Shown piece after piece: positions 17,154-26,007 of a stretch of 64,000 bases of DNA (positions are counted from its first letter, which is position 1; every line of letters starts with the position of its first letter). Location: the NCBI RefSeq assembly GCF_003001675.1, contig NZ_PVYW01000002.1, forward strand, positions 496,001-560,000. The letters run 5' to 3'. The position numbers and the translations under genes were made by a program. The stretch is from Cohnella sp. SGD-V74. Its GTDB lineage: Bacteria > Bacillota > Bacilli > Paenibacillales > Paenibacillaceae. The notes beneath the pieces are model-generated. The model searched no databases. It was not told the DNA's origin and worked only from the letters and a program-made list of their open reading frames with translations.

Positions 17154-18065
17154 TTACCACAAGCTGGCTTGATTGGTTTTCCGGGCGAGTTGGTTAACGG
17201 CGAGAATGAGCAGAAAGCCGATGACCGATTTGAACAATCCGATGGCCGCGGAATAGGAATAGTTCATCGCTTGCGACACCAGACCGACTTTGTAAACATA
17301 AGTATCGATGACTTCCGATGTGCGCGTATTCAGCGGATTTTGCATCAGCAGCACCTTCTCGAATCCGACATCCAGCATGCTGCCCATGTTCAAAATAAGC
17401 AAAATGACGGCAACCGGCACGATGCCGGGCAGATCGATGTGCAGCATTCTCTGCCGCTGACTGGCTCCGTCGATAACGGCCGCCTCGTGCAGCGAAGGAT
17501 CAATGCTTGAAAGCGCCGCCAAAAAGATGATGCAGTTGAAACCCGCGCTTTGCCAAATGCCGGACCATACATAGATGGACTTGAAATATTCCGGATTGCC
17601 CATGAAATTAACCGCTTCGAAGCCGAACGCCTGGAGAAGATTGTTCACGATGCCGTTGCGCGGATCCAGCAGCTCGAACAGCATGCCGACCATGACTACC
17701 GTCGAGATGAAATGCGGCGCGTAGGTGACCATCTGCACCGTCTTTTTGAACCAGCGAACCCGTACATAGTTGAGACCTAGAGCAAGGATTAGCGGGAACG
17801 GGAATCCGGCAATCAGATTGTAGACGTTGAGCAGCAGCGTGTTCGCCATGATCTTGCCGAAGTCGTAGGAATGGACGAAACGGTCGAAATGCTTCAGCCC
17901 GACCCAATCGCTGTCCCATATTCCCTTCGCCACGGTGAAATCCTTGAACGCGATCTGCGCGCCGTACATCGGCACATACTTGAAAACGATCAGATAGAGA
18001 AGCGGAAGCGCGAGCAATGCATAAAGCTGCCATACCTTGAATATCCGTTCGAGCGGTCTGTACAC
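17154..18065 (-). CDS. Sugar ABC permease, LplB type (locus 2)
   Basis: The 303-residue protein starts at GTG 18065, seven bases after AAAGGGGG; the frame runs on to 18098 without a site. It has the LplB motif VFKYVPMYGAQIAFKDF near residue 30, six membrane segments and the EAA loop DPSLHEAAVIDGASQRQRML. It is paired with the following permease. The AraC-type sensor gene lies 132 bases upstream on the same strand; that gap has a short CCCCG/CGGGG hairpin but no clear promoter. Confidence 0.92.
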   Translation of the reverse strand: MYRPLERIFKVWQLYALLALPLLYLIVFKYVPMYGAQIAFKDFTVAKGIWDSDWVGLKHFDRFVHSYDFGKIMANTLLLNVYNLIAGFPFPLILALGLNYVRVRWFKKTVQMVTYAPHFISTVVMVGMLFELLDPRNGIVNNLLQAFGFEAVNFMGNPEYFKSIYVWSGIWQSAGFNCIIFLAALSSIDPSLHEAAVIDGASQRQRMLHIDLPGIVPVAVILLILNMGSMLDVGFEKVLLMQNPLNTRTSEVIDTYVYKVGLVSQAMNYSYSAAIGLFKSVIGFLLILAVNQLARKTNQASLW

Positions 18066-18197
18066 TTGCGTACCCCCTTTCTGTAAGTTGATTCCCACTG
18101 TAGTCCGAAAGGGCCGTTGCGGCTATCTGCAATCGAACAATCCGTATTCCCCGCTTAACAACGGGGCTTATTCATTTTGTCCGAGACCGTGCGTTCG

Positions 18198-20417
18198 TTA
18201 AGATTGGCTGTCCTCTGCGGCCGAACTGCTGTCCCTGTAGGCGGTGGGACTGATCCCGTGAATTCTTTTGAAAGCCCGGGAGAACGAATTCGTAGAACCG
18301 TAACCGGACCGCTGCGCGATCTCGTTCACGGTCGCCGATACGTCCCGCAGCATGGAACGGGCTTGGTCCATCCGCAAGTTCTCCAAATAATCGGAAAAGT
18401 TAATGCCCGTCTGTTCCTTGAAGAAGTTCGAGAAGTAGACCCGCGAAATGCCCGCCTGATCGGCAACGGCGTCCAGATTAAGAGCCGGGTTCCCGTATTG
18501 CGCATGAACGATCTGCCGGATCCGCTCCAACAGTTGGACATTCCGGCTCTTCTTGCGCCTGACGATCCGGTCGCAGATGTCGGCATACAATGCCCGCACG
18601 GACTCGAATGCTTCAGCGGGATTGTCCGCCTCATCGGTTTGACGCAGCAGGGCCTCGATTTTCCCGTCCTCCTCTGCCGACGGCTGATCCTTGAGCTTCA
18701 TGAGGCTGCCCGCCATCTCGTACAGCAGCAGTTTCTGAATGGATGAGGGCAAATTCCGTTTGCGGAAGTTCCGTTCGTACACGTCGTCCAGCAACAGCCC
18801 CACCTCGCCGTAATCCCCGGCTTTGGCATGATTCATCAAGCGGGTCTCTATCTCGCCTGGATAGTAATGGCTGTCCGATAGATCGGGAAGCTCCCGGAAC
18901 AGGATGACGCCCCTCAGTTGCCTCCAATGCGCGTAATTCAACGCCTGCTTGGCTTCGCCGTAAGAACGGGAAACGTCGATCGGCGCCGAATAGATTCCCC
19001 CCTCCGCGATGAGGAGGCCGGCGCGCAGTTCGGCCGGCGCGATACGCATCATTTCATCGAACAGCGACTTCATCGTGCGCGCGCATTCTTCCTGCGGCAT
19101 ATCCGATTCGAGAACCAGCAAAACGATTTTGTCCTCCGAGACATCGTGCCAATGGAACGTGCCTGACGGCCACTCCGGGGAAATTTCCCGCAGCAGGATC
19201 CGAAGGCGCGCCAACTCCTTCAGCCGCTTCTCCTCGACGTTTTCCGTCGGAATAAATTGGACGATCGCCGTCGCTGCCGCGGATATCCGAGGGTTTATCC
19301 GCAGACGCTTCATCATGCTTTCCATTTCGCTGCCGACGATCTCCCCCTTCAGCAGCCTCTCGATAATGCTCGCCCTAAGAAAAGGCTCCTGGTTTCGCAT
19401 TTCTTCCCTAAGCGAATAATGGCTGTCCAGTACGCGAGACACTTTGCGGCTGTTCCGGAAAGTAAAGAAATAGGCCAGCACCAGACCGACGGCCATAAAA
19501 GCCAAAGTCGTGCCGAGGGTAATCCGCTTAATATAGTTGACTTTGGCCAGAGCAATCCGGGGGGACTGGGCCAGTACGTAATACCAACCGTTCTCCGAAG
19601 ATCGCGTATGCGTCACGAGCATTCCCCGGGTCCGGAGAGATTCCTCGATCCAGCCGGACTGCCCGGCCATCAGGCCCGGATCCAACCTGACGAAATCACC
19701 GATCGAAGAAATCACATTCCCTTGATTGTCCGCAATATAGGCCCAACCTTCCTTTTCGACGACAAGGCTTTTCAGAAGCTTCAGAATTTGATCGTTGTCG
19801 ATCAGCATCACGACGCTGCCCCGAGACACGCTCGGAATCGTACCCAACGGATAGCTGTAGGTGACAATGGAATGGGGTTTGCCTTTGTAACGCGCGGACA
19901 TCGCCGGCAGAACGTACTTGCGGTTATCCCCTTCGAAGAACGTCCGGTGCCACTGGTCGTAAGTCATGCCGTCGTAGTCCAGAGCGAGCCCATAGAACGC
20001 ATCCGACAGATACAGCATGGACGGGGCGAGCACGATCTCGCTGCTGCGGTAGTAAACCATGTAATTCAAGATGAATTTATTCGTAACGTTGAAATGATAC
20101 AGTCCCTTCTGGGCAGTCAGCAGTTTGAACGGATTCGTGCCCTCGAACGGTTGTTTGATCTGCTGAAGCTGAAGAAGTCCGGGATCGTTGGCCACCTTCA
20201 TCGCGAGAGTATCGATCTCCGCCAACCGGCCGTCCAGCGTCGATTTGACCTGGCTCAGCAGATGCATATGGTTATTTCGTTCCTCCTCCGCTACCAGATC
20301 GAGCGTGCTTCGATAAATCAACCCGCTTGCGGTCAGAGCCATGACCAGGAAAAAAGCGTACGGAAGCAGCAGACGTATGAACCAGTTGTCTCTGTTGATC
20401 CGTCGGATGAGCTTCAT
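18198..20417 (-). CDS. Membrane-bound AraC-type sensor-regulator (locus 2)
   Basis: The 739 residues join a transmembrane sensor to an AraC DNA-binding domain, so sensing and transcription control are in one protein with no kinase step. TM1 is at about 15-37, an extracellular cache-like domain at about 40-290, TM2 at about 297-318, a linker, and a C-terminal double HTH (about 640-732: IVHAQYGNPALNLDAVADQ, FSRAFKRIHGISPTAYR). ATG 20417 follows AAGGAG. It probably activates the importer genes just downstream. A cre-like site lies in its leader, suggesting glucose repression. Confidence 0.9.
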   Translation of the reverse strand: MKLIRRINRDNWFIRLLLPYAFFLVMALTASGLIYRSTLDLVAEEERNNHMHLLSQVKSTLDGRLAEIDTLAMKVANDPGLLQLQQIKQPFEGTNPFKLLTAQKGLYHFNVTNKFILNYMVYYRSSEIVLAPSMLYLSDAFYGLALDYDGMTYDQWHRTFFEGDNRKYVLPAMSARYKGKPHSIVTYSYPLGTIPSVSRGSVVMLIDNDQILKLLKSLVVEKEGWAYIADNQGNVISSIGDFVRLDPGLMAGQSGWIEESLRTRGMLVTHTRSSENGWYYVLAQSPRIALAKVNYIKRITLGTTLAFMAVGLVLAYFFTFRNSRKVSRVLDSHYSLREEMRNQEPFLRASIIERLLKGEIVGSEMESMMKRLRINPRISAAATAIVQFIPTENVEEKRLKELARLRILLREISPEWPSGTFHWHDVSEDKIVLLVLESDMPQEECARTMKSLFDEMMRIAPAELRAGLLIAEGGIYSAPIDVSRSYGEAKQALNYAHWRQLRGVILFRELPDLSDSHYYPGEIETRLMNHAKAGDYGEVGLLLDDVYERNFRKRNLPSSIQKLLLYEMAGSLMKLKDQPSAEEDGKIEALLRQTDEADNPAEAFESVRALYADICDRIVRRKKSRNVQLLERIRQIVHAQYGNPALNLDAVADQAGISRVYFSNFFKEQTGINFSDYLENLRMDQARSMLRDVSATVNEIAQRSGYGSTNSFSRAFKRIHGISPTAYRDSSSAAEDSQS

Positions 20418-20471
20418 AGAAATTCTCCTTTTTTTGATCTGTGACGTAATCGGCCAAAAATCGCCTAACAA

Positions 20472-20485
20472 TGAAAGCGTTGTCA
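20472..20485. promoter_or_regulatory. cre-like catabolite repression site
   Basis: TGAAAGCGTTGTCA matches the Bacillus cre consensus TGWNANCGNTNWCA at every fixed position. It lies 55 bases upstream of the AraC-type sensor gene, where CcpA binding would repress locus 2 on preferred sugars. Confidence 0.7.
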
Positions 20486-20641
20486 TTTTATTGCATTCCA
20501 ACGCTCTCCTCTCCCCCTGTATTTCCGTCCGTATTTTCATCATAGGATATCTACCACTCTACCCGAAACGGATACCACAAACAGCTGACAATGGCGACTT
20601 CCTATAGTACAATTTCTACATTCCTGATAAGGGGTGAGGCA

Positions 20642-21520
20642 ATGCTCGCGCTCGAATTGAAGGTTCCGCCGTTCCCGCTGCTTGCCACGGTCGGCTACGT
20701 TCTCTGGCCATCCGGAGTCGTGCATGCCGAGCGAAATTTCGAGGCGTTCGATATGATCTTTTGCGTGAAGGGCACTTTGTTTATGGAGGAGAACGGGGTT
20801 AAGTACGATATTCGCCAAGACATGATGCTCGTGCTTGAACCGGGGAAAACGCATCGCGGCTTTCGCCCGACGGAGGAGGAAACCGAGGTGTACTGGATTC
20901 ACTTTCAATATCCGATGCTCTCCGAGCCGATTTTGAAAGAAAAGAACGGTTGGCAGCAGCCGCTGCTGAAACCGACGAATCAGGACACCGCGCCTCCTCC
21001 GGCGATGATCGACGTTCCCAAATTCTCCTCCGTCGACATGCGCGCGATTTTGCCGCTCCTGCAAGAAATGCTGCGGCTGCATGACGTGCTGACCGCTTAC
21101 GGCACTTTCGAATTGCATCTTTTGTTCGGCCAGGTACTGACGCAGCTCCAGACCGGAATGAGGAAGAGCAGTCCGCAAGCCCGCTCTTATTTTCTGGGAG
21201 AGAAGGTGGCCGCTTACCTGGCGAACCGCTTGGAGCTTCCTTTCGATTCGGTGGAGATGGAGAGCGCTCTGCACTACCATTTCGATTATTTGGCGCGGTG
21301 TTTGAAGCATTATTCTGGGATGAGTCCGTTGCAGTATCGGCATCGCCTGCAGATCGACCGCGCGAAGCGCCTGCTCACCCATTCGGAGCTGTCTTTGACC
21401 AAAATCCGCGAGCAATGCGGCTTCCAGGACAACAACTATTTTACGCGGCTGTTCAAGCGGCAAACTTCGTTTACTCCGGGAGAGTACCGGAGGCGATTCC
21501 AGGCGTTCCACGTGGATTAA
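20642..21520 (+). CDS. AraC-family regulator with cupin-type sensor
   Basis: The 292-residue protein has an N-terminal cupin-like sugar-sensing domain (about 10-110: FDMIFCVKGTLFMEENG, LVLEPGKTHRGF) and a C-terminal AraC double HTH (about 190-285: YHFDYLARCLKHYSGMSPLQYRHRLQI split over two helices, then IREQCGFQDNNYFTRLFKRQ). ATG 20642 follows AAGGGGTGAGG; the open frame to 20591 lacks a site. It is divergent from the sensor-regulator and converges on the first GH172 gene, which it may control. Confidence 0.9.
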   Translation: MLALELKVPPFPLLATVGYVLWPSGVVHAERNFEAFDMIFCVKGTLFMEENGVKYDIRQDMMLVLEPGKTHRGFRPTEEETEVYWIHFQYPMLSEPILKEKNGWQQPLLKPTNQDTAPPPAMIDVPKFSSVDMRAILPLLQEMLRLHDVLTAYGTFELHLLFGQVLTQLQTGMRKSSPQARSYFLGEKVAAYLANRLELPFDSVEMESALHYHFDYLARCLKHYSGMSPLQYRHRLQIDRAKRLLTHSELSLTKIREQCGFQDNNYFTRLFKRQTSFTPGEYRRRFQAFHVD

Positions 21521-21535
21521 ACGGAACATCGCCGC

Positions 21536-21572
21536 AAAAAAAATGACGGGCAGCCAAAAAGCCGACCGTCAT
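21536..21572 (-). terminator. Intrinsic terminator of the GH172 gene pair
   Basis: On the minus strand ATGACGGTCGGC pairs with GCTGCCCGTCAT (one mismatch) around a T-rich loop and is followed by a run of eight Ts (21543-21536). It directly follows the stop codon of the first GH172 gene. Confidence 0.8.
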
Positions 21573-21579
21573 CCTTATT

Positions 21580-22662
21580 CTAGATCACTTCCCGCTCGTC
21601 GTTGCCCGGAAGCGCCGGGAATGGAGCGTGAGGCTCCGCCTGATACCAGAAGACGGTCGAGGCGATGTCGCTTTGCTGCGGCAGATAACGTCCGCCGGAA
21701 CGCCAGCCGAGATCCTGGATCGTCACCTTGAGCTCCGATTCGAAACGAATCGGGTCCATGACGTGCCAGCGGTACATGCCGAAGCGCTGCTGGCTGCGAT
21801 ACAAGCCGTCGGGCTTGATGACCTGGTGCATGCCCAGATACGGGGTGGAGTAGGTGCCGTATTCTCCTTTGGGCTGCTCCCAGTTCCACGCGCCTCCGAA
21901 ATAATCCTCCGTCCCCGTACCGCAGATCGTCGGAAAATCGCGATCCCCGTCCATGTAAAACTTGATTTCCCCTTCTCCCCACCAGCCCGTGTTGTTGACC
22001 TGCCACGCCAGATAGGTTCCGACGTAATGGCCTTTGCCCTGAATGCCGTCAACGAGCGTATGAACGTCCTTGTACGGTACGGGGTTGCTCCTGCGCCACT
22101 GAGCGTGAAAATACGCCGTATCGTCGGGAACGTCGGTCAGCGTATAGTCGATCTGATAATAGAGAACGGCTCGCTCCTCGGACTTGTTCTCGACGGTCAG
22201 CCGCGCCGTTTTCCGGAAGGGCATCAGCCAATAGCTGTTCATCCCTCCGGCCGGATTGACGGCGACGGGCAGGGAGTTCACGTTGCATCTTTCCTGCCAG
22301 CCGTTGCAGAACAGATCCCCGACCGGCACTTCCACGGAAGGCTGCTCCTCGTCGTCCCAATACATGCGCACGATCATATTGCGCCACAAGGAAGGAGTGC
22401 AAGTCAGCCAAATATGCTGAATGGCGCCCATCCCTTGAATATGCGCCATCTCGAAGGTCGTTCCCGGCTCGATCTCGACGGAAGGAGACACCTTCCAGCC
22501 AAGGCCGAGATCGCGGGCGCATCGCGCGCCGGTTCCTTCGGTCGCCATGCCTCCCTTGCCTTTCTCGCCCTTGAAGTTCTCCGCGCTGATCGACCTCGTT
22601 ACCGCATTCGACAGCCGCGACAGGTTGCCCAATCCCATATCCAACCCGTTAAAACCGCTCAT
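21580..22662 (-). CDS. GH172 (DUF2961) glycosidase, copy A
   Basis: The 360-residue protein is a single DUF2961 domain, now glycoside hydrolase family 172, whose characterised members act on furanosides such as difructose anhydride and D-arabinofuranan. Conserved stretches are SISAENFKGEKGKGG near the start, PSVEVPVGDLFCNGW, GWWGEGEIKFYMDGD and the signature ICGTGTEDYFGGAWN; the Glu residues of GEGE and TED are the likely catalytic pair. There is no signal peptide. ATG 22662 follows AAGGAGAG. It lies 80 bases behind a paralogue, probably in one transcript. The actual substrate cannot be told. Confidence 0.9.
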   Translation of the reverse strand: MSGFNGLDMGLGNLSRLSNAVTRSISAENFKGEKGKGGMATEGTGARCARDLGLGWKVSPSVEIEPGTTFEMAHIQGMGAIQHIWLTCTPSLWRNMIVRMYWDDEEQPSVEVPVGDLFCNGWQERCNVNSLPVAVNPAGGMNSYWLMPFRKTARLTVENKSEERAVLYYQIDYTLTDVPDDTAYFHAQWRRSNPVPYKDVHTLVDGIQGKGHYVGTYLAWQVNNTGWWGEGEIKFYMDGDRDFPTICGTGTEDYFGGAWNWEQPKGEYGTYSTPYLGMHQVIKPDGLYRSQQRFGMYRWHVMDPIRFESELKVTIQDLGWRSGGRYLPQQSDIASTVFWYQAEPHAPFPALPGNDEREVI

Positions 22663-22742
22663 CCGATTTCTCTCCTTTTTCTCTCCTTGTATGCAGGTGT
22701 CGTTCATTCCCGCCTCGTACACGGTATCGTTGTTTACATTCG

Positions 22743-23849
22743 TTATCTCGGCCAGCGTCTCTCGACCGGCGGAAGTATCGGGAACGGGGCATGCGGCTCC
22801 GCCTGGTACCAGTAAGCCACAGAGGATACGTCGTCGGTCCGCTCGAACAGATCCCGGCTGTTATGGCCAATCTGCTGAATCGTGACTCTGAGCTCTTCCT
22901 CGAACCGGATCGGGTCCATCAGGTGCCAGCGGTACAGTCCGTGCATCGGAACGGCGTCTTCCCCGAACTGCTCGATACGCGTCTGATCCGTCTTGGAGTA
23001 GAAAGGATAGCCCAGATACGGTGTGTTATAAGGGACCTCCACGATTTTGCCGTCCCTCTTCTCGTAGAAGCACCACGCCCCGCCGAAGTAGTCTTCGGTT
23101 CCCGTACCGCAGATCGTCGGCCAATCCTCATCCCCGTCCATGTAAAATTTGATTTCGCCCTCTCCCCACCAGTACCGCTCCAACGCCGCCCAGGCCAAGT
23201 ACGTGCCGACATATTGGCCCTTGCCCTTCACGTTGTCCAGAATCGTATAATCTTTCCCCTCCGTCGTCAGGTTCTCCCGTCTCCATTGCGCGTGGAAGTA
23301 GCCCGCCTCCTCGGGAAGCTGATCGACCAAAGTATAGTTGAATTGATAGAAAAATCCCCCGATATCGGCCGCATGCTGATTTTCCACGGTGATTTTGGCC
23401 TTTTGGCGGAACGGCATCGGAAAATAGCAATTCATGCCGCCCGTCGGATTGACGACGATCGGCAAGGAATTGACCAAGCTGCGGGCGCCGAAGCCGTTGC
23501 AGAAGAAATCGCCCAGCGGGACTTCCACGGACGGCGTCTCCTCGCCGTCCCAATACATGCGCAGCACGAGATCGCGCAGCACGAAATATCCCTTGTCGGT
23601 TCGGTCGGTTACCGTAATCCAGAAATGCTGGATGACTCCGGGGCCGTCCGTCTCCATCAGCGTGACCGTCGCTCCTTGCGGGAGCGTTATGCACGGGCGG
23701 CCCTTCCGCCCGACGCCAAGATGGCTGGCTTCCTTGCCTCCCGCTCCGACCTCTCCCCGCGGGTTTTCCGCACTGATTGAACGGGTTTTCCCGCTTGTCA
23801 TAAGCGGCGCCGTCGATAATCCAAAGCCGAGTCCCTGGTTGTGCAGCAT
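22743..23849 (-). CDS. GH172 (DUF2961) glycosidase, copy B
   Basis: The 368-residue paralogue of copy A has the same landmarks: SISAENPRGEVGAGG, PSVEVPLGDFFCNGF, YWWGEGEIKFYMDGD and ICGTGTEDYFGGAWC. It differs mainly in an insertion after that signature (EKRDGKIVEVPYN, YSKTDQTRIEQFGED), close to the presumed active site. Two non-identical copies in tandem suggest two linkages of one glycan, or that they form the mixed oligomers for which the trimeric family could be suited; both are inference. ATG 23849 follows AGGAGG; the open frame to 23963 has no site. Confidence 0.9.
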   Translation of the reverse strand: MLHNQGLGFGLSTAPLMTSGKTRSISAENPRGEVGAGGKEASHLGVGRKGRPCITLPQGATVTLMETDGPGVIQHFWITVTDRTDKGYFVLRDLVLRMYWDGEETPSVEVPLGDFFCNGFGARSLVNSLPIVVNPTGGMNCYFPMPFRQKAKITVENQHAADIGGFFYQFNYTLVDQLPEEAGYFHAQWRRENLTTEGKDYTILDNVKGKGQYVGTYLAWAALERYWWGEGEIKFYMDGDEDWPTICGTGTEDYFGGAWCFYEKRDGKIVEVPYNTPYLGYPFYSKTDQTRIEQFGEDAVPMHGLYRWHLMDPIRFEEELRVTIQQIGHNSRDLFERTDDVSSVAYWYQAEPHAPFPILPPVERRWPR

Positions 23850-24092
23850 CCTGTACAGCCTCCTATTTGTCCAATTAGCGCCCCGGTCTGTACCTGCCTT
23901 CCCTTGCGAATCCCGTCCATTCAGGACACACGGAAGTAGCGAAACATTGCCCGGACCGCCCAAACCTTCTATAATCGATATAGCGCTTACAGCTGTTATT
24001 CTATAAGAGCTCTATGAAAATTTCTTTAGCGGAAAAAGCGATATATTTAACGTAAATTGCTCAGCTTGACAGGATGGAGGGAACGCAAGCCG

Positions 24093-24962
24093 ATGAACTT
24101 GAACACGCTCTCCCCTTATATCCGCGTCGCTTGGGATTCTACTCTCTATCCCCCTGTCCATCTGTCGGAAAGAGTCATATTCGACTACGAGCTGTTGTTC
24201 ATCAAGGAGGGGGAATGCGAGGTCGTCGTGGACGGGAATGCGTACCGGGGTATTCCGGGGGATCTGTTCCTGTTCAAGCCGAACCAGCCTCATTCGCTTC
24301 GCACGTTGGACGATCGACCGCTTCGGCAGCCGCATCTGCACTTCGACTTGTATTATCGCGACGACAGCCCGGAAGTCCCGGTGTCCTTCAAGCCCTATTC
24401 GCGGCTTAGCGAACAGGAGAAGCTGTGGCTGCGCCCGGACGACTTGCGGGACGCCGATCCGCCGTTGCCCAGTCATATTCGGCTGAACAAGCCGGAAGCG
24501 ATCGAGCAATTGATGCAGGACATCATTTTCGAGTTCGACCGCAAATTCCCGTATTACGAGACGACGGCGAAAGGGTTGTTCATCCAGCTATGGGTGCATC
24601 TTATGCGGGAGATTCATTGGCAGCGCAATCCTCATCTGCTCTCCAACCGCGAACAGCTCGACCGGGTAAAAAGCTATCTGTCCCATCATCTGCACAGGGA
24701 CGCGACGCTTGACGAGCTGGCCGAGTTGGCCAATATGAGCAAATTTTATTTGTGCCGGCTGTTCAAGAAAGCGTACGGCGTCACGCCGATTCAATATCAT
24801 GTGTCCGTTCGTCTGGAGAAGGCCAAAGAAATGATCCGCTTCACCGACCTGTCGCTGACGCGCATCGCCGAGGAGCTCGGCTTCCAGAGCATACATGCGT
24901 TCAGCCGCGCTTTCCGCATGCGCGAAGGCGTGTCGCCTTCGGCCTACCGCAGGATGAGCTGA
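24093..24962 (+). CDS. AraC-family regulator divergent from the GH172 pair
   Basis: The 289-residue protein has a cupin-type sensor half (about 20-110: YELLFIKEGECEVVVDGNAY, GDLFLFKPNQPHSLR) and a C-terminal AraC double HTH (about 190-285: ATLDELAELANMSKFYLCRLF, RIAEELGFQSIHAFSRAFRM). ATG 24093 is used, with GGAGGG about 11 bases before it. The gene is transcribed away from the GH172 pair across a 243-base spacer with an imperfect cre-like sequence at 23982-23995, so it is the best candidate for their activator. Confidence 0.9.
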   Translation: MNLNTLSPYIRVAWDSTLYPPVHLSERVIFDYELLFIKEGECEVVVDGNAYRGIPGDLFLFKPNQPHSLRTLDDRPLRQPHLHFDLYYRDDSPEVPVSFKPYSRLSEQEKLWLRPDDLRDADPPLPSHIRLNKPEAIEQLMQDIIFEFDRKFPYYETTAKGLFIQLWVHLMREIHWQRNPHLLSNREQLDRVKSYLSHHLHRDATLDELAELANMSKFYLCRLFKKAYGVTPIQYHVSVRLEKAKEMIRFTDLSLTRIAEELGFQSIHAFSRAFRMREGVSPSAYRRMS

Positions 24963-25097
24963 ACGGGTTTCGCGCAGCCTTGAGTCTGATCCGCACTCGC
25001 GCCGCGTGCAGCGAGATAAGCCCGTGGTACGGCGCTAATGGCGAGCTCGGGCCCGGGGCCGGGCGGATAAGCGCATCGGGCAGGCTTAAGCGCAGCC

Positions 25098-25127
25098 AAA
25101 AAAAGCCGGACGGTTCTCCGCCGGCTT
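25098..25127 (-). terminator. Intrinsic terminator of the locus 3 operon
   Basis: On the minus strand AAGCCGGCGG pairs with CCGTCCGGCT around AGAA and is followed by seven Ts (25104-25098). It lies 17 bases past the last oxidoreductase gene. The 24963-25097 stretch to its left holds only GC-rich sequence without a recognisable feature. Confidence 0.8.
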
Positions 25128-25143
25128 CTTGCCTATTGCGCCG

Positions 25144-25992
25144 CTACTTGGGCAGCTCCACCCATTCGAAAGGCCGCTCCGCAGCCTTCCGCCCGTATTC
25201 GATCAATTGAATGACCGCAATCGTCTCGGCCGGGTCCACCGAAGATACGCCCGTCCGGTAGAAGCGGACAAGATCCCGCACGAACGGCGCGAAGAAATCG
25301 GCCTCGGCCGCCGCCAGAGCGGACGATCCTTCCTCGTACTGGAACGCGAGCCGGAACGGGCTGTCCTGCAGCATGTGCATCGTCGCCTTGCGCCCGTCCA
25401 GGTAGTCGATCAGCAGCGCCGGCGTGCGGTCCGAGCCGATGAACATGATTCGGCGCGCGTCCGCTCCCATCAACGCCACGATCGGCTCAAGCTGATGGAT
25501 CGCATAGTTGCCGAACAGACCCGACCCCTGGCTGCACAGCGTCTCGATCCTCCGCCCGCCCGAGCGCTCCAACTCGGCGGCATACTCCGGCGCATAGCGC
25601 AGCGCGGAGGAGGAGAAGACCGGCGTGCCGTGCGCCCGCGCCAAGTCGAACAAACGAACGGCGACCGCCCGATCCGGAGCGAACGTCTTGTCGACGAACG
25701 TCGGCTTGCCCGAGCGCAGCGGAAGGTCCGCCAGCCGCTCGTGCATCTCCGGATGATCAGGCGACAGCACGGCGATATAATCGCTGCGCTCGACGACTGC
25801 CTCGATCGAATCCAGCAGCTCGATCCCCATCTCCTCGCACCACTCCGCATTGCCGAGTCCGTTCGGCGCATCCGTCAACCCGTAGGCGTAAGCGACTTTC
25901 ATTTCTCCGTCCGACGCTTTCTCGATCCATTCGGGCAGATGCCGGGCATGCCACTCGTCCAAATAATAATCGATAAAACCGATCTTTTTCAT
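25144..25992 (-). CDS. Short Gfo/Idh/MocA-type oxidoreductase-like protein
   Basis: The 282-residue protein has the overall pattern of the family: an N-terminal beta strand (KKIGFIDYYLDEW), SDYIAVLSPDHPEMHERL, a KPTFVDKTFAPD segment in place of the usual EKP motif, and a C-terminal dehydrogenase-like half. It is shorter than the usual 330-380 residues, and the classical GXGXXA nucleotide loop is not visible, so it may be a divergent or non-catalytic member. It follows a canonical member by 15 bases at the end of the locus 3 operon, and both probably modify the imported sugar. Confidence 0.75.
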   Translation of the reverse strand: MKKIGFIDYYLDEWHARHLPEWIEKASDGEMKVAYAYGLTDAPNGLGNAEWCEEMGIELLDSIEAVVERSDYIAVLSPDHPEMHERLADLPLRSGKPTFVDKTFAPDRAVAVRLFDLARAHGTPVFSSSALRYAPEYAAELERSGGRRIETLCSQGSGLFGNYAIHQLEPIVALMGADARRIMFIGSDRTPALLIDYLDGRKATMHMLQDSPFRLAFQYEEGSSALAAAEADFFAPFVRDLVRFYRTGVSSVDPAETIAVIQLIEYGRKAAERPFEWVELPK

Positions 25993-26007
25993 CCGAGCCG
26001 CCTCCGC

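Noticed and set aside
23982-23995. Second cre site upstream of the GH172 pair
   Set aside because: The half CGCTTACA fits, but the TG at the other end is missing; two mismatches at fixed positions make it too weak to list as a feature.
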